Under the pieces are notes generated by a model, which worked only from the letters and a program-made list of their open reading frames with translations, did not search any database and was not told the DNA's origin. Shown piece after piece: positions 8,019 to 17,013 of a DNA stretch of 64,000 nucleotides. Each line of letters starts with the position of its first letter. Within the stretch, counting starts at the first letter, position 1. Position numbers and translations under genes: made by a program. Origin of the DNA: Desulfosediminicola ganghwensis (GTDB lineage: Bacteria > Desulfobacterota > Desulfobulbia > Desulfobulbales > Desulfocapsaceae); contig NZ_CP050699.1 of NCBI RefSeq assembly GCF_005116675.2, positions 372,001 through 436,000 of the forward strand. The letters run 5' to 3'.

Positions 8019-9998
8019 TTAAGTAAGCTCTGAACCAGCCTTCTGTTGATAATGAACAAGCCAACGTTCAACGAGATCCTCGAATTGAGCCAACTCGGCT
8101 GCATTTACTCCACCCGGATCGAAGCGCATCTTCAGATGCAACCGGAATATCTCACGTAAGCCAGAGAGTTCGTCATTACCGATTGCATCTATCCGGTGTG
8201 CCCAACTTAAAAAAGGTTCGCCACTTTTTCTGGGCAGGCCTGACTTGGCCAGTGTCTGCTCAATTTTTGCCAACGGTGTCGGCTGAGACGGGAACTCCTT
8301 GCGCACGATGACTGCACCCTGACTGACTTTACGCACATTGATCCGTCTGTAAATCCGGTAAATCAAGATCAGTGAGAGAAAGACGATTATAGCCGAGAGT
8401 GTATATCGATAATCGAACTCGCTGTGTATCCTGAACTGGTCATATTTGAGTTTTAAGAGAGCCCAGAGATCTCCCAGCCACTCGAAACTGGAGCGGTTTT
8501 CAAGCTCTAAGCCGAGCCAGTCGGCAGGTGTAGTGTCGACCACGACCCACCTGTTGCCGACGAGGGCCTCACTCCATGCGTGGGCGTGGCGCTCTCGAAC
8601 CACATAACGTTCTCCGAACCGTTCTTTCTCGCTGATGGCAAAACCTGTCACATAACGGCTTGGAACACCAAGCTGTCGCAGCAGAAGTGTCGCGGCAGTA
8701 GCGTACAATTCACAATGCCCCGATTTTGTCTTCAGCAAAAAGGTCTCAAGCGGATCTTTAGCAAATGTTTGCCAGCTCTGCCGCTCCACATCGAGCGAAT
8801 ACGTAAAACCTGTTGCCAGAAAAGTGCGCACCTGCTCCAGACGATCACTCACCGAGGCCCCCTCCAGGGCAAACTCAGAAGCGATTGATTCCAGCAGCTC
8901 TTTTTGCTCCCCTGACACAAGAAGATGCTTTTGCAACATCTCATCCGACTTTCTGCTAATCTTCTGATCGTAGAAAATTTCATAGGTTACCAGAGGAGGC
9001 GCATCAAGAATACGGGTCGTGCCATCCCGCTTCTGCTCCGCCTCATAGATGTCAGGCGCCCGCATTTTGTAGCTACCATAAGGATAGGGCAATAACCCTT
9101 TCTCTTTCGGTAGATAAAACTCAATGGTGGCAAGTTTGCCTGAGTCATAAGGGGCTGCCATCAGGTGCCAGAAAATGCCGCGTGGCATCAGGTGCTCAAA
9201 CTGGTTGCTGCTGTGCCATGCCTGCTTGCCATACGTTTCATATGTGGCCTGTTTCAGCAGTTTAAGTTTAATATCCGGAGAATCCACCCACATCACAATT
9301 TTGCTGGAGCCTTTGAGCCTCCCGATATTTCCATAACTCAGGTGAGATTGGTACGGGTCGGTAAACTTGGCGGCGAAATAGTCCTGCATATACATTCGTG
9401 CTTTTTGCCGCAGGTAATGATGCAGATCTTCCGCGCCTTTCATGCCCAGATAACCGAGCGAGAGCGCACAGACAAAAATCGCGCTAAAACTCACCACAGA
9501 AAATGCCCGGCTACGATTCACCAGCAATAACCAGAAACTGAGTGCACCGGCAAAAGGATAGAAATAGATCCCCCGACTATTGGCCATTGCCGCTGCAAAC
9601 AGGCAACCACCGAGGTAAAAATGCCTGAAATCCAGCGGCTCATGCTTGTAACCCTTCTTTTTACCGCCCCCGAGTCCTGTGCCTATGACTATCTGCTGCC
9701 TGCCGGTATACAGCTGGGCAAGAAGAACAGGAGCAAGAATCAGGGGCTGCCATATAACAAGTGTTTTCAAAAACAGAACCTTATCCACATTGAGCAGGAT
9801 AAGTGCCGCTGTAAGCAGAAAAATTACAGAAGTAAGATCTGAAATACGTATAAAATCGTTATCAGAAAAATGCAGACGCCGCGGCATGACAGACGACCCG
9901 GCAATCAGTGCGGCAAGCAAGAAACCAATCAGCAGGTTATTGCTCTCCACCGCCCAGAAAAGAGCAGTGGCCGCTATGAGAGGTGAGGGTACCTTCAT
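8019..9998 (-). CDS. Membrane-anchored transglutaminase-like protein (TgpA/DUF3488 type)
   Basis: This 659-residue protein begins with clustered membrane helices, followed by a periplasmic transglutaminase-like domain and another helix (FLSLILIYRIY) before a cytoplasmic tail. The thiol-protease-like triad is visible: Cys429 in SGHCELYATAA, His473 in HAHAWSEA and Asp488 in VVDTTPADW. Related TgpA is an inner-membrane protein with periplasmic transglutaminase activity. The ATG overlaps the end of the DUF58 gene by 4 bp, so translation is coupled. The moxR-DUF58-transglutaminase order is a common conserved triad thought to act in assembly or quality control of envelope proteins; the exact substrate is unknown. 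Confidence 0.9.
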   Translation of the reverse strand: MKVPSPLIAATALFWAVESNNLLIGFLLAALIAGSSVMPRRLHFSDNDFIRISDLTSVIFLLTAALILLNVDKVLFLKTLVIWQPLILAPVLLAQLYTGRQQIVIGTGLGGGKKKGYKHEPLDFRHFYLGGCLFAAAMANSRGIYFYPFAGALSFWLLLVNRSRAFSVVSFSAIFVCALSLGYLGMKGAEDLHHYLRQKARMYMQDYFAAKFTDPYQSHLSYGNIGRLKGSSKIVMWVDSPDIKLKLLKQATYETYGKQAWHSSNQFEHLMPRGIFWHLMAAPYDSGKLATIEFYLPKEKGLLPYPYGSYKMRAPDIYEAEQKRDGTTRILDAPPLVTYEIFYDQKISRKSDEMLQKHLLVSGEQKELLESIASEFALEGASVSDRLEQVRTFLATGFTYSLDVERQSWQTFAKDPLETFLLKTKSGHCELYATAATLLLRQLGVPSRYVTGFAISEKERFGERYVVRERHAHAWSEALVGNRWVVVDTTPADWLGLELENRSSFEWLGDLWALLKLKYDQFRIHSEFDYRYTLSAIIVFLSLILIYRIYRRINVRKVSQGAVIVRKEFPSQPTPLAKIEQTLAKSGLPRKSGEPFLSWAHRIDAIGNDELSGLREIFRLHLKMRFDPGGVNAAELAQFEDLVERWLVHYQQKAGSELT

Positions 9999-11353
9999 GT
10001 TAGGTCAACCACTTTCGATTTTTCGCGTATATCAAACAAGCGAACAGGATGCAGCGCATGCTCCTCTATGACATCCCTGCTCTTGTCAGGATCAGCCGTA
10101 ACGAGAACCACCTCACAAGGTCTTCCCAATGCTCTTAAACGATTGAGCAAATCCCGACGCTTTTCATCAAGGCTTACCAGGATGACAATCAGGCTGCCGA
10201 GATAATCTGCATTATAGGTTATATTGTCGACAATCTCTGAAAACTGCACTGACTCTGCCGGCTGAACACAGGCAAGAAACTCCAGCATTTTCTGTTTTTC
10301 ACCCAGACTACTTCCACCACTCCGGCCTGATGAATCAGCAGATATACACGTTGTGCCGGCACATAACAGGCCCACGCCGCAAGCCCCCCTGCTTTCGGCG
10401 GTAATGATCGAAGCGGCCACGGATACGGCCTCTTCAAACAGAGCCCGTTCTTCCGGCAGCGGATAGATATCGAGCATCAACCCGCTCAATGAGAAATGTT
10501 CGTCCTGAAACTGGCGGACAACCGGTTCACCTGTCCGTGCTGTTGCCTTCCAATCAATATGTTTCAATGGATCGCCGGAATTGTATTCCCTCAGCGTGAC
10601 AAATTCTCCCGAGGAGCCATGCCTTCCCCCTGAACCGGTTCCGGCCAGGAGCTGTGACTGCATTCCACTCTGCTCTGTCTGAAGCACGGAATACCTCTTC
10701 GGTAACACCAGGAGCTTCGCCTCATCTTTGAAAAACAATTCTTTTTTCATCAGGCCCAGGGGCTCCAGCCGATAAATAGAGTAGCCGCCAAGTTGCACAT
10801 ATCCTCTGCGGAGAGGAGTGAATGAGACCTCTGCCTGGGTATGCTCATCCGGCTGCAGTGGTGGGAGAGATGAAGTGACGAATCTGGCACCAGCCTTTTG
10901 TTTCAGCAACCAGAGCCAGCGATAGTAGCCAAACTTTCGGTCAAAATAATTTCTCCGGGTCTCGCCATCTTCCCGCAACGTTGAAAATTCCTGATACGTC
11001 GGGAAATCTGTGCTGGAAAATTCTGTGAAAAAGAGACCATTGGAGGTTGCTGAGTCCTGGTTTTGCAGATCGAGCAGGTAGGTAAGCTTTTCTCCTGCGG
11101 TACAAGTTTCGGGAAGTATCCTGCGAACCCGCAGCCTGATATCAAAACGCAATGCAAGCGGAAATGCCAGTAACAGCAACATGACAGACAGTGAAGCTAA
11201 CTGGTACATCATGGTCTGCCGTGTGTTCAGGCCAAAGAGGACGCAGAGGGCGGCAAAAACAATCAACACTCTACCGGTATGACTTACTTTCCGTGAAACT
11301 TTCCGCTTGATTTTGGTCAAGCGGCAATACAGCCTGTACAATCGCGGGCTCAT
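9995..11353 (-). CDS. DUF58 domain-containing protein
   Basis: The 452-residue protein has two closely spaced N-terminal membrane helices (about residues 28-65), then a beta-rich region. The DUF58 hallmark is LREYNSGDPLKHIDWKATAR, followed by a vWA-like fold. Family members work with MoxR ATPases and transglutaminase-like proteins, which is exactly the arrangement here; both neighbours overlap it by 4 bp. The biochemical role is undefined in general. A perfect ATTGTCGACAAT palindrome lies inside the gene at 10223-10234, matching the GntR-type operator near 14700. Confidence 0.88.
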   Translation of the reverse strand: MSPRLYRLYCRLTKIKRKVSRKVSHTGRVLIVFAALCVLFGLNTRQTMMYQLASLSVMLLLLAFPLALRFDIRLRVRRILPETCTAGEKLTYLLDLQNQDSATSNGLFFTEFSSTDFPTYQEFSTLREDGETRRNYFDRKFGYYRWLWLLKQKAGARFVTSSLPPLQPDEHTQAEVSFTPLRRGYVQLGGYSIYRLEPLGLMKKELFFKDEAKLLVLPKRYSVLQTEQSGMQSQLLAGTGSGGRHGSSGEFVTLREYNSGDPLKHIDWKATARTGEPVVRQFQDEHFSLSGLMLDIYPLPEERALFEEAVSVAASIITAESRGACGVGLLCAGTTCISADSSGRSGGSSLGEKQKMLEFLACVQPAESVQFSEIVDNITYNADYLGSLIVILVSLDEKRRDLLNRLRALGRPCEVVLVTADPDKSRDVIEEHALHPVRLFDIREKSKVVDLT

Positions 11354-12327
11354 TTTGGCATAGCAACATTATGGAGGATTGTATTGACCACTGCCGTTCT
11401 GGTCACGCCGGAAAATCGGGCCTGGGAGGTGAGTTGAAGCCGATGGCCAAGGACATATGGTGCCGCCTCGATAATATCTCCCGGTACCACAAACTCACGC
11501 CCGGCGAAGAGAGCCAGGGCCTGCGATATTCTCAACAGAGCGATGGATGCCCTTACACTGGCACCAACAACCACATTTTCAGAGCTTCGGGTGGCACTCA
11601 CCAGATCGACAACATAATAACGAAGCTCTTCAGTGATGCGTATTGATTTCAAGGCGGCGGCCATCTCCACCACATCCTGTTCGGTGGCAACCGGCCGCAC
11701 ACTCTCGAGAGGGTGCGAAGAAAACTGATCGTTCAACACCATCGCCTCTGAGTCGCGATCCAGATACCCTGGTGAGAGCTCGATCATAAACCTGTCCATC
11801 TGGGACTCGGGCAACGGATAGGTACCATGTGACTCAATCGGGTTTTGGGTTGCTATAACAAAAAAGAGTCTGGTAAGCGGGTACTTTCGACCCTCAACGG
11901 TGACCTGGCGCTCCTCCATCGCTTCAAGGAGCGCGGATTGCGTTCGGGGACTGGCCCTGTTGATCTCGTCCGCCAGCAGGATGTTAGTAAAGACCGGGCC
12001 GCGTACAAACTCAAACTCCCCGCTATGCTGCCGATACAAAGAGACACCAACGATATCCGAGGGTAGCAGGTCGGGGGTGAACTGCAAGCGACTGAACATC
12101 GTCGCCACGGATTTGGCCAGGGTTTTCGCCAGGGTAGTTTTTCCGGTACCAGGAACATCTTCGAGCAGAACATGACCACTGGAGAAAAAGGCGGCCAGCA
12201 ATAATTTTACCGTCTGTTCCTTGCCCCTGACTATACTCTGTATGTTTTGAGAAATAGCCTGGTAGATTTCAGCCGCCCGGGCATAGTCCATTGTTGACTC
12301 CGGTTGAATCTCTTCACTATCAAGCAT
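11350..12327 (-). CDS. MoxR-family AAA+ ATPase
   Basis: The 325-residue protein shows Walker A (EDVPGTGKTTLAK), Walker B with the MoxR signature (LLADEINRASPRTQSALLEAM), the insert strand EERQVTVEG and sensor 1 (FVIATQNP). A C-terminal lid domain with GASVRASIALLR follows. MoxR proteins are chaperone-like ATPases that act with DUF58/vWA partners. It is the first gene of the minus-strand operon. The start at 12327 is supported by AAAGG just upstream. Confidence 0.93.
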   Translation of the reverse strand: MLDSEEIQPESTMDYARAAEIYQAISQNIQSIVRGKEQTVKLLLAAFFSSGHVLLEDVPGTGKTTLAKTLAKSVATMFSRLQFTPDLLPSDIVGVSLYRQHSGEFEFVRGPVFTNILLADEINRASPRTQSALLEAMEERQVTVEGRKYPLTRLFFVIATQNPIESHGTYPLPESQMDRFMIELSPGYLDRDSEAMVLNDQFSSHPLESVRPVATEQDVVEMAAALKSIRITEELRYYVVDLVSATRSSENVVVGASVRASIALLRISQALALFAGREFVVPGDIIEAAPYVLGHRLQLTSQARFSGVTRTAVVNTILHNVAMPK

Positions 12328-12676
12328 CTACCTTTAACCTCATCGGGTGTTTCTTTATATTCAAATCCCTGAATCCTCTTTATTTACAGGTACATTAAAG
12401 CAGATCCTACTATTCAACAACACCAATTGGCTCATTTACGATTACCATTTTTTACTACATCACGTTTCCCTTCACATCGAAGGCCGTTGCCGGATGTACA
12501 CAGGCCACACCGTCACAGCTGACGTAAACGTAAATTCAATTGCTCCTTCAAGTCTAATCTGGTACTTTTAGCCTGTTAGCAATCACACAACCCATGCATT
12601 TCAGCCAAGAGGTATTTTCGACGTTCAGGAGGCAGTACACTTATCATGCAACAATAGATCCCCGAGGAGATCGAGT
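12328..12676. other. Divergent intergenic region, moxR operon / acyl-CoA ligase
   Basis: This stretch of about 350 bp separates the leftward moxR operon from the rightward acyl-CoA ligase, so it must hold both promoters. I see no conserved small gene, no strong terminator and no copy of the GTCGAC operator. The only clear element is GAGGAG at about 12664, serving as the ribosome-binding site of the ligase. Confidence 0.5.
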
Positions 12677-14329
12677 ATGGTTCAGGACTATCAGCCAGGT
12701 GAAAGTTACGCGTACCCTTTACTCATTAAGCAGTTGCTCAAAACCGCCCTTGTCCAGGCCCCGGATCAGGAAATTGTTTACCGGGACAAACTCAGATACA
12801 CCTACCGCGATCTTGAAAATCGCATTAAACGGCTTGCTTCAACACTCACCCAAGCCGGCATGACCCATGGAGACACTGTTGCTGTTTTCGATTACGACAG
12901 TAATCGTTTCCTGGAATGCTTTTTCGCTATCCCCATGATGGGCTGCGTTATGCAGATGGTAAATTGGCGGCTCTCAACCAGGCAACTGGTCTATACCATT
13001 AATCATGCCGAGGCCAAGCTGGTTATCATCAATTCTGATTTCCTACCCCTTATCAACGAAATCAGAGAACATCTCGTTGACGTGGAAAAAATTATCGTCA
13101 TCGCCGAAAACCCCTCATACCCTGAGAGTTCTCTTGAGATTTACGGAGATTACGACGAGTTGCTCAGTGAGGCTTCCCCTGAATACAACTTTCCGGATTT
13201 TGACGAAAACACCAAGGCAACGACCTTTTATACAACCGGCACTACCGGTGATCCCAAGGGCGTTCATTTCACGCACCGTCAGCTTGTTCTGCACACCCTG
13301 TCCCTCACCATCGCCCTTTCAAGCTACGAGACCATAGGCCGATTTCGCTCAAACGACGTCTACATGCCGCTCACCCCCATGTTTCATGTGCATGCCTGGG
13401 GTATCCCATATGTTGCAACACTGCTGGGAGCCAAACAGGTCTATCCTGGCAAGTACGAGCCGGAGGTTCTGTTGAAACTTCTGGCCACCGAGGGTGTCAG
13501 CGCATCACATTGCGTACCGACGGTGCTGCAGATGATCGTAACCAGCCCCGCCGCCAAAACGGTTGATCTCTCAAACTGGAAAGTCATTATCGGTGGTTCA
13601 AAACTGTCTGCCGGCCAGGCAAAGGCTGCCAATGAGCTTGGTATCACTGTCTACACTGGCTACGGTATGTCTGAAACGTGTCCGGTTATCAGCCTTTCCA
13701 CACCGAAGACAATGATGCTCGACCAAATGGATGATGACGATATGCTTGATATCGTAGTCAAAACCGGGCTACCCATTCCCTTAGTTGAATTTGAGGTCGT
13801 CGATGTAGAGGGAACTCCGCAAGCCCACGATGGCATGTCCGTGGGAGAAGTTGTCTTTCGTGCCCCCTGGCTTACCAACGATTACTTCAAGGCTCCCGAG
13901 AAATCCTCGGAACTCTGGGTTAATGGCTGGATGCATAGCGGTGACGTCGGTCATATCGACAAGCACGGCTACCTTCAGGTTACCGACAGGATCAAAGATG
14001 TCATCAAGACAGGCGGTGAGTGGATATCATCCCTGGATCTTGAGAATTGCATCAGCAAACACCCTGCAGTACTTGAATCCGCTGCTATCGGTATCCCTGA
14101 TACCAAATGGGGAGAGCGACCATTACTCATCGTTAAACTCAAGCCCGAGATGGCGGGTGCGGCGGACCAGGAAAGCCTGAAAGGGTTTATGAAAGAAGCC
14201 GCCGCCGAAGGAGTAATCCCCAAATATGCGGTCCCCGATACAATCCATGTGGTGGAAGAGTTGCCAAAGACCAGTGTTGGCAAACTCAACAAGCGTATGA
14301 TGCGGACAGAATTTGGTCGTAACGAGTAA
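12677..14329 (+). CDS. Medium/long-chain acyl-CoA ligase (AMP-forming)
   Basis: The 550-residue protein is a complete ANL-superfamily adenylating enzyme. Visible motifs are the P-loop-like YTTGTTGDPKGVHFTHRQ, the GYGMSETCPV adenine-binding block, the hinge SGDVGHIDKHGYLQVTDRIKD, the GGEWISS block and the C-terminal catalytic lysine in PKTSVGKLNKR. These enzymes activate a carboxylate as acyl-AMP and transfer it to CoA. GGEWISSLDLE is characteristic of the FadD/DmdB-like branch acting on medium- or long-chain acids. GAGGAG 8-12 bp before the ATG supports the start. It precedes the GntR gene on the same strand but is separated by about 400 bp and a hairpin, so co-regulation is possible but unproven. 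Confidence 0.9.
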   Translation: MVQDYQPGESYAYPLLIKQLLKTALVQAPDQEIVYRDKLRYTYRDLENRIKRLASTLTQAGMTHGDTVAVFDYDSNRFLECFFAIPMMGCVMQMVNWRLSTRQLVYTINHAEAKLVIINSDFLPLINEIREHLVDVEKIIVIAENPSYPESSLEIYGDYDELLSEASPEYNFPDFDENTKATTFYTTGTTGDPKGVHFTHRQLVLHTLSLTIALSSYETIGRFRSNDVYMPLTPMFHVHAWGIPYVATLLGAKQVYPGKYEPEVLLKLLATEGVSASHCVPTVLQMIVTSPAAKTVDLSNWKVIIGGSKLSAGQAKAANELGITVYTGYGMSETCPVISLSTPKTMMLDQMDDDDMLDIVVKTGLPIPLVEFEVVDVEGTPQAHDGMSVGEVVFRAPWLTNDYFKAPEKSSELWVNGWMHSGDVGHIDKHGYLQVTDRIKDVIKTGGEWISSLDLENCISKHPAVLESAAIGIPDTKWGERPLLIVKLKPEMAGAADQESLKGFMKEAAAEGVIPKYAVPDTIHVVEELPKTSVGKLNKRMMRTEFGRNE

Positions 14330-14343
14330 GCGATAGCATTCAG

Positions 14344-14402
14344 TCTTCATGGCATCCCTGTTGTGCCGGATGTCATGAAGATTGGGCTGTTCAGCTTTTT
14401 TT
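14344..14402 (+). terminator. Possible terminator after acyl-CoA ligase
   Basis: TCTTCATGGCATCC (14344-14357) pairs with GGATGTCATGAAGA (14368-14381), with one G-U pair. A run of T (14396-14402) starts 14 bp later. The hairpin is strong, but the distance to the T run is unusual. The following 270 bp up to the GntR operator show no gene. Confidence 0.45.
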
Positions 14403-14696
14403 ATCCACCGCCCTTGCAATCGCCAGTAAGCGATGTCAAGATGAATTTATTATTCAATAAACGCTCAGCTTGGTCTGTATGCCTTGAAATCCAAGGCTTC
14501 GTTAGATCTTTGGAACGCTCTCCACGTCACAGCAGGCAATCACTGCAACTGGTTGCGGGTAGACCTCCACTCAAAGAGTTCAAGCTGTACCCCTGCAAGC
14601 AGCACCTATCCGCCGCATTTTCAAAGAGCACAAGTACTCCTCTCTAAATTCATCTCTTTTTTCTTGCAATCATAAATGAGTGCATGGTATAGCCTG

Positions 14697-14710
14697 GATT
14701 GTCGACAATC
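14697..14710. promoter_or_regulatory. Palindromic operator candidate upstream of gntR gene
   Basis: GATTGTCGACAATC is a perfect 14-bp palindrome lying 32-45 bp before the preferred start of the GntR gene (14742). Its core recurs as TTGTCGACAA at 15462-15471, in front of the ATP-grasp gene. FadR-subfamily GntR regulators typically bind such short TTGTnnACAA palindromes, so autoregulation is likely. Confidence 0.7.
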
Positions 14711-14741
14711 GACCAGATCATTTTTAGTCTCCCAAAAAACT

Positions 14742-15404
14742 ATGCCCATTCTCAAGCGAACATACAAAGATCAAGTAACTGAATATATTTATGACCTTGT
14801 TCTCGACGGGGATCTCTCACCTGGTGATCAAATAAAAGAGAGTTGGCTCGCCGCTGAAATGGGCATAAGCAGGGCACCGATCCGGGAAGCGCTTAAAGAA
14901 CTCATAACCAACGGCATTATTGAATATCGTCCCCAGGTCGGCAACTTCATAACCCACCTTTCGCCCAAGGAAATTATCGACGCCTATACTACCCGCGGAA
15001 TCCTTGAAGGCTACGCCATCATGATCACCAGGAAGCAGTTCTCTGAGGATGAGATAGAAGAGCTTGAAGGCATGACCAAACTCATGGAAAAATATGCTCT
15101 CAAGGATAATCGAAAAATGGTGGTTAACGTCGGCGACACCTTCCACAGCCTCCTTATCAGCAAAAATAAGAATATCCAGCTCATTGACTACACAGAGCGC
15201 TTGAGCCAGAAGCTCCATATCCTCTTCTATAAATTCTGGAGTAAGCTCTACACGCCTACAGAAATTGGCGAGCGCCACCTTCGCATCGTCACAAGCCTGA
15301 AATCTGGTGATCCCCACCGTATTGAAGAAACCATCCGGGATCATTATACCGAAACAGGTACCAAAATCGCGGAACTGCGCAAGCCTGAGATCCGCAAAAA
15401 ATAA
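14742..15404 (+). CDS. GntR-family transcriptional regulator (FadR/FCD subfamily)
   Basis: The protein has an N-terminal winged helix-turn-helix (YIYDLVLDGDLSPGDQIKES, then EMGISRAPIREALKEL) and an all-helical FCD ligand domain. Conserved metal/ligand histidines are visible in GDTFHSLL, ERHLRIVTSL and RDHYTETG. I prefer the ATG at 14742 (MPILKRTYKDQ, 220 residues) over an in-frame ATG at 14676, because the upstream start would place the 14-bp palindrome inside the coding region. FCD regulators usually bind carboxylic acids or amino acids and repress catabolic operons. Operators on both sides of the gene suggest it represses itself and the ATP-grasp/KamA/M20 operon. Confidence 0.88.
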   Translation: MPILKRTYKDQVTEYIYDLVLDGDLSPGDQIKESWLAAEMGISRAPIREALKELITNGIIEYRPQVGNFITHLSPKEIIDAYTTRGILEGYAIMITRKQFSEDEIEELEGMTKLMEKYALKDNRKMVVNVGDTFHSLLISKNKNIQLIDYTERLSQKLHILFYKFWSKLYTPTEIGERHLRIVTSLKSGDPHRIEETIRDHYTETGTKIAELRKPEIRKK

Positions 15405-15418
15405 CTGATATGCTAATA

Positions 15419-15480
15419 GATTGTCTACAGGAACACCATTAATTGTAACTGAACTACAAATTTGTCGACAATAGACAATC
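15419..15480. promoter_or_regulatory. Composite operator region before the ATP-grasp operon
   Basis: The 136-bp gap between the GntR and ATP-grasp genes contains GATTGTCTA at 15419-15427, its exact inverted copy TAGACAATC at 15472-15480, and the palindrome TTGTCGACAA at 15462-15471. These match the 14-bp palindrome upstream of the regulator gene. The layout, one full site plus flanking half-sites, fits cooperative or looped repression of the operon starting at 15541. Confidence 0.68.
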
Positions 15481-15540
15481 TTCAATCGACGCATGCTGCT
15501 GATGTTTTAAAACTGACAAATAACGATAGGAAAAACAGCC

Positions 15541-16998
15541 ATGTTTCTACAAACGCTCCACTCATCCGGTTCAACAGTTAAAGCCCCTGGCTCGGACATT
15601 CTGTTCTCCAACTTCAACTACAATCCGGATACATATTACTTTCTCTATGTCGGTGACCTGAAGAATTATAGCCTCAACTATTTCGTTCGCGAGTGTCTTG
15701 AACGGCGGTTGAACAAAAAGAATATTCAGTTTATCGCTATCGTCCCGGACGTCTGCATTCAATATAACTACCTGAACATCATGGTGATAAACCCGGTGGC
15801 CAACGAAGATATGATCCAGAATCATAACTTCAGCGGCAATGGTAACCCGCCACGTAAAAGCTGCCGGTTAAAATCCTCAACGTTCATGGGTGCAGTCTCA
15901 AGTTCTCCTTCTGTCAAAGCGCTGATCGAAACCATTCTTCAGAACCAGAATCAGCTCTATGTCAACCTCTATGAAAGTCTGGTTGAAATGGATCTCGACT
16001 CTATTGAGGGTGTTTCAATTCTCGGGCCCGACAAACACATTGCCAAAATGTACAACAACAAAGTTGTCCAACGGCAAATGCTGCAGGATGTTGTCCCGCT
16101 GATCGAAGGTTTCAACTGTACAAGCCGGCAGGAATTACTTGAGACTACAGCCGCCCTTTGGCAGGAGTGGCCGGCAGGAATCTTTGTAAGCGCTGCCTAC
16201 TCAGCCGGTGGTGCCAACTCTGCCATCACTTTTTGCCAGCAGGAGGTGATGGAAAAATTTACTGAAGAAGAGTGCGAATATGTGGTCACCCGCTATCTGC
16301 CCCACGATCTTGACCCCACCGTTCTCGCTGTTGTAGCCAATGAAGAAGATGTCTATATAGCAGGAATTGCAGATCAATCCATCATTGACGGTAACAGGTT
16401 TGTGGGTTCAAGCTTTCCCTCGGCAGCAACTGACGAGCAAAAACAGGAGCTACGGGAGCTTACTATCGCAGTGGGTAAAGTCCTGGGAAAGGCAGGATAT
16501 CGTGGGATTTTCGGCTGCGATTACCTGATCGACAGAGAAGGCCAGATCCACTTTCTGGAAATTAACGCCAGAAAACAGGGCACGACTCTCGAATTCTGCT
16601 TCACCCTGGAGCAGTCGCTGCCGGAAGGCTCGCCAATGTTGCCGGAGCTTGAGTACTTTGCCGTCACCGAAAACCGCTTCCCGCCCACCACCCGCGAAAT
16701 GAATGGCAACCACCGTGGAATCCACTGGGGCACCTATAACTACAAAATCACTTCAACCCAACACACCAAGGGCTACATCCCGCAAAACCCTTACGAACGG
16801 GAAACCTTCAAAAAAATTGCCCGCAAAGAACTGCTCAAGGATTTCGTAATACTCGAACATATCGGCACCAACTTTCTTGTGTCACCCGGAACCTTTTTAG
16901 CCAGGGTGGTCTCAGTCGCCCGTTGCCAGGAAGATGTCGCTGAAGGACTCTGCCAGGGAGTCGGCTTTATCCAGCAAACAATTCAGGACGCACAATAA
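15541..16998 (+). CDS. ATP-grasp domain protein (putative carboxylate-amine/thiol ligase)
   Basis: In this 485-residue protein the first ~170 residues form a pre-ATP-grasp-like region. The ATP-grasp core follows, with VTRYLPHDLDP, GYRGIFGCDYLIDREG and the Mg-binding FLEINARKQGTT (the Glu-x-Asn pair). ATP-grasp enzymes make an acyl phosphate and join it to an amine, thiol or other nucleophile. The exact subfamily is not recognisable. AGGA about 10 bp before the ATG supports the start. It is 15 bp upstream of the KamA-like gene and clearly co-transcribed. I infer that it ligates a product or substrate of the aminomutase-like enzyme; this is untested. Confidence 0.78.
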   Translation: MFLQTLHSSGSTVKAPGSDILFSNFNYNPDTYYFLYVGDLKNYSLNYFVRECLERRLNKKNIQFIAIVPDVCIQYNYLNIMVINPVANEDMIQNHNFSGNGNPPRKSCRLKSSTFMGAVSSSPSVKALIETILQNQNQLYVNLYESLVEMDLDSIEGVSILGPDKHIAKMYNNKVVQRQMLQDVVPLIEGFNCTSRQELLETTAALWQEWPAGIFVSAAYSAGGANSAITFCQQEVMEKFTEEECEYVVTRYLPHDLDPTVLAVVANEEDVYIAGIADQSIIDGNRFVGSSFPSAATDEQKQELRELTIAVGKVLGKAGYRGIFGCDYLIDREGQIHFLEINARKQGTTLEFCFTLEQSLPEGSPMLPELEYFAVTENRFPPTTREMNGNHRGIHWGTYNYKITSTQHTKGYIPQNPYERETFKKIARKELLKDFVILEHIGTNFLVSPGTFLARVVSVARCQEDVAEGLCQGVGFIQQTIQDAQ

Positions 16999-17013
16999 GG
17001 AGCATAAACCACA

